Assembly (NCBI RefSeq): GCF_003627795.1 | Contig: NZ_CP032684.1 | Span: forward strand, 721,001-785,000 | Length of the DNA: 64,000 nt | From: Rhizobium sp. CCGE531 | Lineage (GTDB): Bacteria; Pseudomonadota; Alphaproteobacteria; Rhizobiales; Rhizobiaceae | Reading direction: 5' to 3' | In this document: positions 28,960-37,525 of the stretch, one piece after another | Layout of the letters: every line of letters starts with the position of its first letter | How positions within the stretch are numbered: the stretch's first letter is position 1 | Notes under the pieces: generated by a model | What the model was told of the DNA's origin: nothing | What the model saw: only the letters and a program-made list of their open reading frames with translations | The model's database searches: none | Program-made: the position numbers and the translations under genes

Positions 28960-30348
28960 ATGATGGTCGAGGATCGGTTGCCGGAAGGCGCATTGTCGCC
29001 GAAGCTTTCGCATATGGCCGTTCTGGCGGGCCAATATGCGATGGCGGAGAATGCCGTGGCCCATGGCGGCCATGTGCGCACCATCGCCGCCGGGCACTAC
29101 ACCGTCGCGGGCCTTTCCAGGCAGGTGCGTCTCGGCGATTTCGTCGCGCATCGTTCCCAGACCGGCATTCACCTCGGCGAAGTCGTCCGCGTCGAGCCGG
29201 AACTCACCTATGTCTGTCCGATCGAACCGGGCGAGCCGATCGGCATTCAGGACACCATCATCCGCAAGGGCGCCTTCCGTATTGCGCCCGACGAAAGCTG
29301 GTGCGGCCGCACGATCAATTCGCTGGGCGAACCGATCGACGGGCTCGGGCCGCTGACGGCGGGTCTGGAATCGCGCTCGATCTCGAATACCGCCCCGCCG
29401 TCGATGACGCGCAAGCGCGTCGAAACCGGGTTCAAGACCGGCGTGCGCGCTATCGATATCTTCTCGCCGCTCTGCCTCGGTCAGCGCCTCGGCATCTTCG
29501 CCGGCTCCGGCGTCGGCAAATCGACGCTGTTGTCGATGCTGGCGAGAGCCGAAGCCTTCGACAAGGTGGTGATCGCGCTCGTCGGCGAGCGCGGCCGCGA
29601 GGTGCGCGAATTCATCGAGGATACGCTGGGTTCGCACATGCAGAAATCGGTGGCGGTCGTCGCGACGAGCGATGAAAGCCCGATGCTGCGCAAGATGGCG
29701 CCGCTTTCGGCCATCACCATCGCCGAGCATTTCCGCGACCAGGGCGACAATGTGCTGCTGATCGTCGATAGCGTCACCCGTTTCGCCCATGCCATCCGCG
29801 AGGTGGCGACCGCATCCGGCGAGCCGCCGATCGCGCGCGGCTATCCGGCTTCGGTCTTCACCGAGCTGCCGCGCCTTCTCGAGCGCGCCGGCCCGGGACC
29901 GGAGGGCACCGGCACGATCACCGCCATCATTTCGATCCTTGTCGATGGCGACAATCACAACGATCCGATCGCCGATTCCACCCGCGGCATTCTCGACGGC
30001 CACATCGTTCTCCAGCGCAGCCTTGCCGAGGAAGGTCGCTACCCGCCGATCGATCCGCTCGCATCCGTATCGCGTCTCGCCCGCAAGGCCTGGACATCCG
30101 ATCAGGAAAAACTGGTTTCGCGGCTGAAGGCCCTTGTCCACCGCTACGAGGAGACGCGCGATCTGCGCCTGATCGGCGGCTATCGCCAGGGCAGCGACGC
30201 CGATCTCGATATCGCGGTGCGCCAGGTGCCGATCATCTACGACATTCTGAAGCAGACGCCGGGCGAAGAGCCGTCGGCGGATGCCTTCACCGATCTTGCC
30301 ACCGCTCTCAGGAACGCCTCGGGCGGCGTTCCGGTCAGGGGCAAGTGA
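28960..30348 (+). CDS. fliI: Flagellum-specific export ATPase FliI
   Basis: A 462-residue F1-beta-like ATPase driving flagellar export. The Walker A motif is GIFAGSGVGKSTLLSML (about residues 181-197). The Walker B region is NVLLIVDSVTRFAHAIREV. The FliI signatures ARGYPASVFTELPRLLERAG and DNHNDPIADSTRGILDGHIV are present. A GAGG site precedes the ATG pair at 28960/28963. It lies between flgF and a small membrane protein gene. Confidence 0.96.
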   Translation: MMVEDRLPEGALSPKLSHMAVLAGQYAMAENAVAHGGHVRTIAAGHYTVAGLSRQVRLGDFVAHRSQTGIHLGEVVRVEPELTYVCPIEPGEPIGIQDTIIRKGAFRIAPDESWCGRTINSLGEPIDGLGPLTAGLESRSISNTAPPSMTRKRVETGFKTGVRAIDIFSPLCLGQRLGIFAGSGVGKSTLLSMLARAEAFDKVVIALVGERGREVREFIEDTLGSHMQKSVAVVATSDESPMLRKMAPLSAITIAEHFRDQGDNVLLIVDSVTRFAHAIREVATASGEPPIARGYPASVFTELPRLLERAGPGPEGTGTITAIISILVDGDNHNDPIADSTRGILDGHIVLQRSLAEEGRYPPIDPLASVSRLARKAWTSDQEKLVSRLKALVHRYEETRDLRLIGGYRQGSDADLDIAVRQVPIIYDILKQTPGEEPSADAFTDLATALRNASGGVPVRGK

Positions 30349-30433
30349 TGATCGCCAGGACGCTTAGCTCGATTGTTCCTTGCCCGCATCCGGCCGGGCA
30401 TTGCCGAATTTCGTGCCGGAAGAGGGGCCAGAA

Positions 30434-30979
30434 GTGAGAGAATCCGACGCAGACGATCCGGTCGCCCCGCCGAAGCAGGCAAGAAAGCGAACCGTTGCGG
30501 ACAAGGCGCTGGCCTTTACGGGGCTGGCGCTTGCCGGCGCCTCGGCCTTCTTTCCCTGGTACGTGTTTCTCAATCCGGACAAGTTCGGCATCCACGTGGC
30601 TGAAGGCGATCACACGCGCGATCTGCCGAATTGGCCCGGCCGCGAGATCGTCAGCGTCTCGCCGCTCGCCATGGTCAACAAAAACCCAAGCGCGCCGAAG
30701 GATCTTATTCCCGATCCGCTGACGACGGCGACGGTCAGCAATGCCGGCCGCGAGGACGACAAGGGGGAACCGGCCGACCAGCAGCCATTCCCCGGCAAGT
30801 CACCGTTCCACCTGCTGCACGTCGCAAATGGCCGCGCGCTCATCGAGGATGATACCGGCATGTATGTCGTGCGGGTCGGATCGGTTCTGCCCGACAACAG
30901 CCAGCTGGCTTCGATCGAACAACGAGACGGAAAGTGGGTCATCGTCACGTCGGCGGGCGATGTCTACGGCAACAATTGA
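30434..30979 (+). CDS. Conserved hypothetical membrane protein between fliI and flgB
   Basis: This 181-residue protein starts at GTG 30434, preceded by AGAGGGG; upstream in-frame alternatives lack such a site. It has a charged N-terminus, one membrane helix (ALAFTGLALAGASAFFPWYVF, about residues 26-46) and an apparent periplasmic domain ending in a beta-rich part (GRALIEDDTGMYVVRVGSVL). I recall an unnamed gene in this position in rhizobial flagellar operons. Function is unknown; a basal-body assembly role is inferred from context. Confidence 0.72.
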   Translation: MRESDADDPVAPPKQARKRTVADKALAFTGLALAGASAFFPWYVFLNPDKFGIHVAEGDHTRDLPNWPGREIVSVSPLAMVNKNPSAPKDLIPDPLTTATVSNAGREDDKGEPADQQPFPGKSPFHLLHVANGRALIEDDTGMYVVRVGSVLPDNSQLASIEQRDGKWVIVTSAGDVYGNN

Positions 30980-31097
30980 AAGACCCGCAAACGCCGGGAT
31001 TTCAGGCATTTCGAAGACCTTTACAGGAACGCATTTCCCGCAAGTCCCACGCAAGATTATCCCGCTAGGTTTCAAGTGTAAGAACGGAGAGAAGGCC

Positions 31098-31490
31098 ATG
31101 CAACCCATACAGCTCTTTGACCTGGCCTCGCGGCAAGCCGAGTGGCTCCAGGTGCGTCAGGAGGTTGTTGCCGGCAATATCGCCAATGCCAATACGCCGA
31201 AATATCGCGCCAAGGATGTGACGCCGTTCCAGGCCGTTCTGGATAATCAGAACGCCAACATGGTCCGGACCGATCCCGCGCATCTTTCGGGCAATGAATT
31301 CAGCACGAGCGGCAACGTCAACGTCGATGAGGCGCCGCTCAGTCAGGAAATTGGCGTCCAGGAATCGGGTAACACCGTCGGCCTGGAAGACGAGCTCGCC
31401 AAGGCCGGTGACATCAAGCGCCAATACAGCTTGAACACCGCGCTTATAGGCTCCTTTCATCGCATGATGTTGATGGCCGTAAAACAATAG
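31098..31490 (+). CDS. flgB: Flagellar proximal rod protein FlgB
   Basis: A 130-residue rod protein with the N-terminal signature QLFDLASRQAEWLQVRQEVV and VAGNIANANTPKYRAKDV, ending in the helix RQYSLNTALIGSFHRMMLMA. ATG 31098 follows GGAGAGAAGG. It starts the flgB-flgC-fliE-flgG group, and 118 bases separate it from the upstream gene, so an internal promoter is possible. Confidence 0.94.
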   Translation: MQPIQLFDLASRQAEWLQVRQEVVAGNIANANTPKYRAKDVTPFQAVLDNQNANMVRTDPAHLSGNEFSTSGNVNVDEAPLSQEIGVQESGNTVGLEDELAKAGDIKRQYSLNTALIGSFHRMMLMAVKQ

Positions 31491-31506
31491 ATGAAGTGAA
31501 GATGTC

Positions 31507-31923
31507 ATGGACCCCTTATCAGCCGCATTGAAAATTGCAGGCTCCGGCCTGGAGGCTCAATCGACTCGTCTGCGAATCGTCTCCGAAAATATCGCCAACG
31601 CCCGTTCGACGGGCGATACGCCCGGCGCCGATCCCTACCGGCGCAAGACGGTGACCTTCGGCGCGGAAATGGATCGCGCCAACGGCCTCACCACGGTTGG
31701 TGTCAAGAAACTCGGTGAAGACACGGGCAAGTTCGTCGAAGAATACGACCCCGACAACCCGGCGGCGGATCAGAAGGGCTACGTCAAGATGCCCAATGTC
31801 AATGTCCTCGTCGAGATGGCCGATATGCGCGAAGCCAATCGCTCCTACGAGGCCAATCTGCAGACGGTCCGGCAGGCCCGTGATCTCATCTCCTCCACTA
31901 TTGATCTCCTGAAGAACCAATGA
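31507..31923 (+). CDS. flgC: Flagellar proximal rod protein FlgC
   Basis: The 138-residue rod subunit has the conserved [20 protein letters not shown] near the N-terminus, the YRRKTVTF segment and the C-terminal [20 protein letters not shown]. It is 16 bases after flgB and overlaps fliE by four bases (ATGA). Confidence 0.95.
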   Translation: MDPLSAALKIAGSGLEAQSTRLRIVSENIANARSTGDTPGADPYRRKTVTFGAEMDRANGLTTVGVKKLGEDTGKFVEEYDPDNPAADQKGYVKMPNVNVLVEMADMREANRSYEANLQTVRQARDLISSTIDLLKNQ

Positions 31924-32270
31924 TCGACACGATTAAGAATGTAGCCTCCCTCTCGGCGACCCGCGGCCTCGGCAGCATCGCCACGGATCTGACCTCCGCC
32001 GCCTCCAGCGCGATGAACGCCTCGCCGGCCGTCGCCATGGGAGCGGATGCCGGAATGAGCTTCGCGTCGGTCATGTCGAACGTCGCGAAGGATTCCGTCA
32101 ATTCGCTGAAGGAAGCGGAAAACGCCTCCTTTGCCGGTATCAAGGGCACGATGAGCACCCGCGAGGTGGTCGACAAGGTCATGCAGGCCGACCAGACCCT
32201 GCAGACCGCGATCGCTTTGCGCGACAAGGTTGTCTCAGCGTTTCTCGATATCACGAAGATGCAGATATAG
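31920..32270 (+). CDS. fliE: Flagellar hook-basal body protein FliE
   Basis: The 116-residue protein joins the MS ring to the rod. The middle and C-terminal region carries the FliE features ([20 protein letters not shown], then [19 protein letters not shown] and [11 protein letters not shown]). Its start overlaps the flgC stop. flgG follows 97 bases later. Confidence 0.93.
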   Translation: MIDTIKNVASLSATRGLGSIATDLTSAASSAMNASPAVAMGADAGMSFASVMSNVAKDSVNSLKEAENASFAGIKGTMSTREVVDKVMQADQTLQTAIALRDKVVSAFLDITKMQI

Positions 32271-32367
32271 GCCGGGTCTGCCCGTTCTAATTACCTGATT
32301 TGGCGAGTGTCTTTCAAAAGCCCTTCCGCGGCTTCGAAGGTTCCGCCCTAGATCCAAGGACGAAAGC

Positions 32368-33156
32368 ATGAGAGCGCTCGCAATCGCCGCGACGGGCATG
32401 GACGCCCAGCAGACCAATCTCGAAGTCATCGCGAACAACATCGCGAACATCAATACGACGGGTTACAAGCGCTCGCGCGCCGAGTTCTCCGACCTTCTCT
32501 ACCAGACGGAGCGTGCCAAGGGCATTGCCAACAGGCCGAACCAGGCGGTGGTGCCGGAAGGCGCCAATATCGGTCTCGGCGTGCAGACGACCGCGGTCCG
32601 CAACATCCAGATCCAGGGCCAGCTTTCGCAGACCCAGAACGATCTCGACGTCGCGCTCGTCGGCCGTGGCTGGTTCCAGATCAAGATGGCCGACGGCACG
32701 ACCGCCTATACCCGCGCCGGCTCCTTCAACAAGAGCGACACAGGCCAGATCGTCACGCCGGATGGCAATGTGCTGCAACCGGGCATCACCGTCCCGAACA
32801 ATGCCAGCAGCCTCACCATCAACCAGTCCGGCCAGGTGTCCGCGATCATCGGCACCGCGACGACGCCGACCGTGCTCGGCCAGCTGCAGATCGCCAATTT
32901 CGTCAACGAAGCGGGCCTGCAGCCGATGGGAAGCAACCTCTTCGTTCAAACGCCGGCTTCCGGCGATCCGGTTGTTTCCGATCCGAACGAGAACGGCTTC
33001 GCCTACATGAAGCAACATTACCTGGAATCGTCGAACGTCGATCCTGTCAAGGAAATCACCGATCTGATCACGGCGCAGCGCGCCTATGAGATGAATTCCA
33101 AGGTCATCACGACGGCCGACGAAATGGCGCAGATCGTCAGCAAGAACCTGAAGTAA
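32368..33156 (+). CDS. flgG: Flagellar distal rod protein FlgG
   Basis: A 262-residue distal rod subunit. It has the N-terminal [20 protein letters not shown] followed by [11 protein letters not shown], and the C-terminal [20 protein letters not shown] then AYEMNSKVI, both typical of FlgG. The length matches the family (about 260). It precedes flgA by 19 bases. Confidence 0.96.
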   Translation: MRALAIAATGMDAQQTNLEVIANNIANINTTGYKRSRAEFSDLLYQTERAKGIANRPNQAVVPEGANIGLGVQTTAVRNIQIQGQLSQTQNDLDVALVGRGWFQIKMADGTTAYTRAGSFNKSDTGQIVTPDGNVLQPGITVPNNASSLTINQSGQVSAIIGTATTPTVLGQLQIANFVNEAGLQPMGSNLFVQTPASGDPVVSDPNENGFAYMKQHYLESSNVDPVKEITDLITAQRAYEMNSKVITTADEMAQIVSKNLK

Positions 33157-33175
33157 CGAGAGGGACGGGCCGAAC

Positions 33176-33676
33176 ATGAGGTTTCGCCGGATGAAAAGCT
33201 TGGCAATGGCATGGTTCGCCGCGGCGAGCCTTTCCGTCGTATTTGCTTCGGCCATGCCCGTCTGGGCTGTGAGCGCCGATGGTTCCGCGCTCGGTACCGC
33301 CGTGGTGCCGACCGAGACGATCTATCCAGGCGATATCATCGGCAGCGGTCAGCTCGAAGAGGTCGAGGTCACCAACCCCAACCTGAGCGGCGACTATGCC
33401 AAGCGGCTTCGCGATGTCACGGGGTTGGTATCGAAGCGGACGCTTCTTCCCGGCCGCACGATTTCCATTTCCGCCCTGCGCCAGCCCTATGCCGTGACGC
33501 GCGGTTCCAATGTTCGCCTGGTGATGAGCATGGGCAGCATGACCATCACGGCGGCGGGCACGCCGCTGGATGATGGCGCCGTCGGCGACAGTGTGCGCGC
33601 CCGCAACATGGACTCGGGCATCATCGTCAACGGCACGGTTCTCCAGAACGGTACGATCCGCGTGGTCGCGAAATGA
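33176..33676 (+). CDS. flgA: Flagellar P-ring assembly chaperone FlgA
   Basis: A 166-residue periplasmic protein with a signal peptide (MKSLAMAWFAAASLSVVFAS, cleavage likely after AVSA or earlier) and the C-terminal SAF/FlgA domain (LLPGRTISISALRQPYAVTR, GNVRL-like SNVRLVMSMG). It assists FlgI ring assembly. It is shorter than enteric FlgA because the N-terminal domain is reduced, as in other rhizobia. It overlaps flgI by four bases. Confidence 0.9.
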   Translation: MRFRRMKSLAMAWFAAASLSVVFASAMPVWAVSADGSALGTAVVPTETIYPGDIIGSGQLEEVEVTNPNLSGDYAKRLRDVTGLVSKRTLLPGRTISISALRQPYAVTRGSNVRLVMSMGSMTITAAGTPLDDGAVGDSVRARNMDSGIIVNGTVLQNGTIRVVAK

Positions 33677-34791
33677 AACGGCTTCGTCAACTTCTCGCAG
33701 TCCTCCTCGCATTGCCAAGCCTGATCGTCGCCGATCCGGCCGCGGCGATGCAATCGCGCATCAAGGACATCGCGTCGCTGCAATCCGGCCGCGACAACCA
33801 GCTTATCGGCTATGGTCTGATCGTCGGCCTCCAAGGGACCGGCGACGGCCTGCGTTCCTCGCCGTTTACCGAGCAATCCATGCGCGCCATGCTGCAGAAC
33901 CTCGGCATCTCGACCCAGGGCGGTCAATCCGCCGCGAAGAATACGGCCGCCGTCATGGTGACGGCGAACCTGCCGCCCTTTGCAAGCCCGGGCAGCCGCA
34001 TCGACGTGACGGTGAGTTCGCTCGGCGATGCGACGTCGCTGCGCGGCGGCACGCTGATCATGACCTCGCTGAGCGGCGCGGACGGGCAGATCTATGCCGT
34101 GGCGCAAGGCTCAGTCATCGTCTCCGGCTTCCAGGCGCAGGGCGCCGCCGCAACGGTGACCGAGGGCGTTACGACGGCAGGCCGCGTGCCCGGCGGCGCG
34201 ATCATCGAGCGCGAGCTGCCGTCCCGCTTCAAGGATTCGGTCAACCTGGTCCTGCAGCTGCGCAATCCGGACTTCTCCACCTCGATCCGCATTGCTGACA
34301 CGGTCAATACCTGGGCGACCTCGCGTTTCGGTGCCCCGATCGCGGAGGCGAAGGACTCGCAGGAAGTGACGGTCGCCAAGCCTAAGATGGCGGATCTGAC
34401 GCGGCTGATGGCCGATATCGAAAACCTCAACGTCCAGACCGATACGCCGGCCAAGGTCGTCATCAACGAGCGCACCGGAACGATCGTCATCGGCGCCGAT
34501 GTCCGCGTCTCGCCCGTCGCCGTCAGCTATGGAACGCTGACCGTGCAGGTGAGCGAGAATCCGCAGGTGATCCAGCCGGAACCCTTCTCGAACGGGGAGA
34601 CGGCCATACAGGACCAGACCGACATTACCGCCACCAAGAGCGGCGGCCGGGTCGCGGTGCTGGAAGGGCCTGACCTGAAGACGCTGGTCTCCGGCCTCAA
34701 CAATATCGGCGTCAAGCCGGACGGCATCATCGCCATCCTGCAAGGCATCAAGTCGGCCGGCGCCCTGCAAGCGGAGCTCGTGTTGCAATGA
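33673..34791 (+). CDS. flgI: Flagellar P-ring protein FlgI
   Basis: The 372-residue periplasmic ring protein has a signal peptide (about residues 1-25) then the FlgI signature RIKDIASLQSGRDNQLIGYG and LIVGLQGTGDG. The middle shows FASPGSRIDVTVSSLGDATS and the end VKPDGIIAILQGIKSAGALQ. It overlaps flgA and motE by four bases each. Confidence 0.97.
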   Translation: MKRLRQLLAVLLALPSLIVADPAAAMQSRIKDIASLQSGRDNQLIGYGLIVGLQGTGDGLRSSPFTEQSMRAMLQNLGISTQGGQSAAKNTAAVMVTANLPPFASPGSRIDVTVSSLGDATSLRGGTLIMTSLSGADGQIYAVAQGSVIVSGFQAQGAAATVTEGVTTAGRVPGGAIIERELPSRFKDSVNLVLQLRNPDFSTSIRIADTVNTWATSRFGAPIAEAKDSQEVTVAKPKMADLTRLMADIENLNVQTDTPAKVVINERTGTIVIGADVRVSPVAVSYGTLTVQVSENPQVIQPEPFSNGETAIQDQTDITATKSGGRVAVLEGPDLKTLVSGLNNIGVKPDGIIAILQGIKSAGALQAELVLQ

Positions 34792-35339
34792 TCTCGATCG
34801 TCAGCTCCAGAAAAATGCTGATCTCCTTCGGTCTTTCGGCCATCGCGGCAGCGGGCGTCCTGCTGTTGTCGCTCGGCGTCGGCGTGGCGCAGCAGGCACC
34901 GAAGCCCGTCGTCGATCCGGCATCCAGCCAGGACGAGATCCGGCAGTTCTGCACCAACATCGCCGATCCGGCCCGCGACCAGCGCTACCTGCTGCAGAAG
35001 CAAGAGCTGGAAAAGCTGCAGGCCGACGTCGATCAGCGCATCGCCACCATGGACAAGCGCAAGGCTGAATACGAGGACTGGCTGAAACGCCGCGACGATT
35101 TCCTCAAGACGGCGAATCTCGGCCTAGTCGATATCTACAAGAACATGAAACCGGATGCGGCGGCGGCGAGCCTCAACGACGTCAAGACCACGACAGCCGC
35201 CGCGATCATCATGAAGCTCTCGGCGCGCCAATCGAGCCTCATCCTTGCGGAAATGGATGCGAAGAAGGCGGCCGTCATCACCAATATCATCGCCAGCGCA
35301 TCCGACCCGAATACATCGAAGTCGAAGGACCCCTCATGA
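34788..35339 (+). CDS. motE: Periplasmic motility chaperone MotE
   Basis: The 183-residue protein has an N-terminal signal sequence (about residues 10-32), a predicted coiled coil (KQELEKLQADVDQRIATMDK) and a MgtE-N-like C-terminal part (AAIIMKLSARQSSLILAEMD). In S. meliloti the gene between flgI and flgH is motE, whose product folds and stabilises MotC. Position and layout match, and both ends overlap neighbours by four bases. Confidence 0.88.
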   Translation: MISIVSSRKMLISFGLSAIAAAGVLLLSLGVGVAQQAPKPVVDPASSQDEIRQFCTNIADPARDQRYLLQKQELEKLQADVDQRIATMDKRKAEYEDWLKRRDDFLKTANLGLVDIYKNMKPDAAAASLNDVKTTTAAAIIMKLSARQSSLILAEMDAKKAAVITNIIASASDPNTSKSKDPS

Positions 35340-36049
35340 ACACGCGTCTTACGGCCGCCTGCGCAATCGTCGTCTTTCTCGCCGGTTGCCAGTCGCAGGC
35401 CCTCAGGGAAATCGGCAGGGCGCCTGCCATGAGTCCGATCGGCAGCGGCCTGCAATATGCGCAGACGCCGCAGATGCTGCAATATCCCAAGCGGCCGCAC
35501 CAGGTCGCGCAGGGTTACTCGCTCTGGAACGATTCGCAGGCCGCCTTGTTCAAGGATTCGCGCGCGCTCAATGTCGGCGACATCCTGACGGTCACGATCA
35601 AGATCGACGACAAGGCGAACTGGGACAACGAGACCAACCGCAGCCGCGTGAACAAGAGCGATATGGGCTGGAACGTCACCGCCAAGATCTTTGGCTGGCA
35701 GCCGAGCACGAATGCGAACGCTACCTCCGGCTCCGACACCAGCACCGACGGCAAAGGCAAGATGCAGCGCTCCGAGCAGATCAACCTTCTGGTCGCTGCT
35801 GTCGTAACCGGCATTCTCGAAAACGGCAACCTGATGATCAGCGGCTCGCAGGAAGTCCGCATGAACCAGGAAATCCGCATTCTCAACGTCGCCGGTATCG
35901 TGCGTCCGCAGGACGTCACCGCGGATAACACCATTTCCTACGACAAGATCGCCGAAGCGCGCATCTCCTATGGCGGACGCGGTCGTCTGACGGAAATACA
36001 GCAGCCGCCGAGAGGCCAGCAGGCCGTGGACCTGCTGTCGCCGCTCTGA
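35336..36049 (+). CDS. flgH: Flagellar L-ring lipoprotein FlgH
   Basis: The 237-residue outer-membrane ring protein has a lipoprotein signal with lipobox LAGC and lipidated cysteine at residue 18. FlgH signatures follow: SLWNDSQAALFKDSRALNVG, then DILTVTIKIDDKANWDNET, and RVNKSDMG. The end GGRGRLTEIQQPPRGQQAVD is typical. A RIME-type repeat lies directly downstream, before fliL. Confidence 0.95.
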   Translation: MNTRLTAACAIVVFLAGCQSQALREIGRAPAMSPIGSGLQYAQTPQMLQYPKRPHQVAQGYSLWNDSQAALFKDSRALNVGDILTVTIKIDDKANWDNETNRSRVNKSDMGWNVTAKIFGWQPSTNANATSGSDTSTDGKGKMQRSEQINLLVAAVVTGILENGNLMISGSQEVRMNQEIRILNVAGIVRPQDVTADNTISYDKIAEARISYGGRGRLTEIQQPPRGQQAVDLLSPL

Positions 36050-36078
36050 CCGCTGACGGTATCGGCTAGCGCCGGATG

Positions 36079-36180
36079 ATTTTAGGTCCATTCGACCTGA
36101 AATCTGAATCCGCGCTGGAATCAAATAGATAGAGCATGATGTCGTCCGAAAGCCGCTGACACTTTTTCGGCATCATGCTC
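36079..36180. repeat. RIME-type rhizobial intergenic palindromic repeat
   Basis: This roughly 100-base element has two palindromes. The first (36079-36105) pairs GATTTTAGGTC with GACCTGAAATC around a 5-base loop, with one G-T pair. The second (36132-36180) pairs GAGCATGATG with CATCATGCTC and CCGAAA with TTTCGG. Two adjacent palindromes of this sequence class are typical of RIME elements scattered in Rhizobium intergenic DNA. It sits between flgH and fliL inside the operon. Confidence 0.8.
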
Positions 36181-36206
36181 CAGTAGAAAACGGACGGACA
36201 GGGACC

Positions 36207-36698
36207 ATGGCAGCCACAGACGAACCGGCAAAGGGCAAGGGATCGCCGTTGATCATGACGGTCGTCGGGCTGCTGGTGCTCACCGTTCTTGGCGGCGGCG
36301 GCGGCTGGATGGTTGGAACCGTCGTCGCGCCGAGGATCAAGGCTGCTACCGCCGCCGTGCAATCGACGGTGCAGGTCGCCGGCGGCAGCAAGCAGGCGGC
36401 CGCCGCGGCACAGGCGAACGGCATCGTAGCGCTCGATCCGATCACCGCCAATCTTGCCTATCCCTCGCAGAGCTGGGTAAGGCTGGAGCTCGCCTTGATT
36501 TTCAAGGGGCCTGTCGATGCTCAGCTCGCCCAGGCGATCCATCAGGATATCCTTGCTTATATCCGCACGGTTTCCCTGCAGCAGATCGAGGGTGCGCGGG
36601 GCCTGCAATATCTTCGGGATGACATTCAGGAGCGTGTTGACCTACGCTCGGAAGGACGAGTATCGAAAGTTATGTTCAGAACTTTCGTGATTGAATGA
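36207..36698 (+). CDS. fliL: Flagellar basal-body-associated protein FliL
   Basis: A 163-residue single-pass protein: membrane helix about residues 14-34 (PLIMTVVGLLVLTVLGGGGG), then a periplasmic domain (LAYPSQSWVRLELALIFKGP) and the end EGRVSKVMFRTFVIE, where RVSKVMF..FVIE matches the FliL C-terminus. It stabilises stators around the rotor. It overlaps fliP by four bases. Confidence 0.92.
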   Translation: MAATDEPAKGKGSPLIMTVVGLLVLTVLGGGGGWMVGTVVAPRIKAATAAVQSTVQVAGGSKQAAAAAQANGIVALDPITANLAYPSQSWVRLELALIFKGPVDAQLAQAIHQDILAYIRTVSLQQIEGARGLQYLRDDIQERVDLRSEGRVSKVMFRTFVIE

Positions 36699-37453
36699 TT
36701 CGATTAATACTTGCCCTATCTATATTAGTGATTTCTGTATTGTCGCCTGAACTGGCGATGGCGCAGCAATTGTCGCAACAGCTTCCCACCGATCTTCTGA
36801 ACGCGCCGGTCAACGGCTCGGTCGCCGCCTGGATCATCCGCACGTTCGGGCTCCTGACGATCCTGTCGATCGCGCCCGGCATCCTGATCATGGTGACGAG
36901 CTTTCCGCGCTTCATCATCGCGTTTTCGATCCTGCGCACCGGCATGGGCCTTTCGTCGACGCCGTCGAACATGATCCTGCTGAGTCTCGCCCTGTTCATG
37001 ACCTTTTATGTCATGTCGCCGACTTTCGATCAGGCGTGGAAGGATGGCGTGCAGCCGCTGCTTGCCAATCAGATTTCCGAAGCCGACGCCGTGCAGCGCA
37101 TTGCCGAGCCGTTCCGCACCTTCATGTCGAACAATACGCGCGACAAGGACCTGAAGCTTTTCGTCGATCTGGCGCAGGAGCGCGGCCAGACGACCGTGGT
37201 CGACAACAAGATCGATTATCGCGTCCTGATCCCGGCCTTCATGATCTCGGAGATTCGCCGCGGCTTCGAAATCGGCTTCCTTGTGGTACTGCCGTTTCTG
37301 GTGATCGACCTGATCGTGTCGACCATCGTGATGGCCATGGGCATGATGATGCTGCCGCCGACCTCGATCTCGCTGCCGTTCAAGATTCTCTTCTTCGTGC
37401 TGATCGACGGCTGGAACCTGCTGGTCGGCAGCCTGGTTCGCTCTTTCCACTGA
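36695..37453 (+). CDS. fliP: Flagellar export gate protein FliP
   Basis: The 252-residue export-gate protein has a cleavable signal (about residues 1-24) and four membrane helices. Signatures are ILIMVTSFPRFIIAFSILRT, LSSTPSNMILLSLALFMTFY, VLIPAFMISEIRRGFEIGFL and the end SLPFKILFFVLIDGWNLLVG. It ends the plus-strand basal-body operon; the convergent GT41 gene ends 72 bases further on. Confidence 0.97.
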   Translation: MIRLILALSILVISVLSPELAMAQQLSQQLPTDLLNAPVNGSVAAWIIRTFGLLTILSIAPGILIMVTSFPRFIIAFSILRTGMGLSSTPSNMILLSLALFMTFYVMSPTFDQAWKDGVQPLLANQISEADAVQRIAEPFRTFMSNNTRDKDLKLFVDLAQERGQTTVVDNKIDYRVLIPAFMISEIRRGFEIGFLVVLPFLVIDLIVSTIVMAMGMMMLPPTSISLPFKILFFVLIDGWNLLVGSLVRSFH

Positions 37454-37525
37454 AAAGACATGCGAGAATGAAAAGACAGGCGTGAAGCGATCGCCGGAGG
37501 TTTCCGCTCCGACGATCGCCGAGCG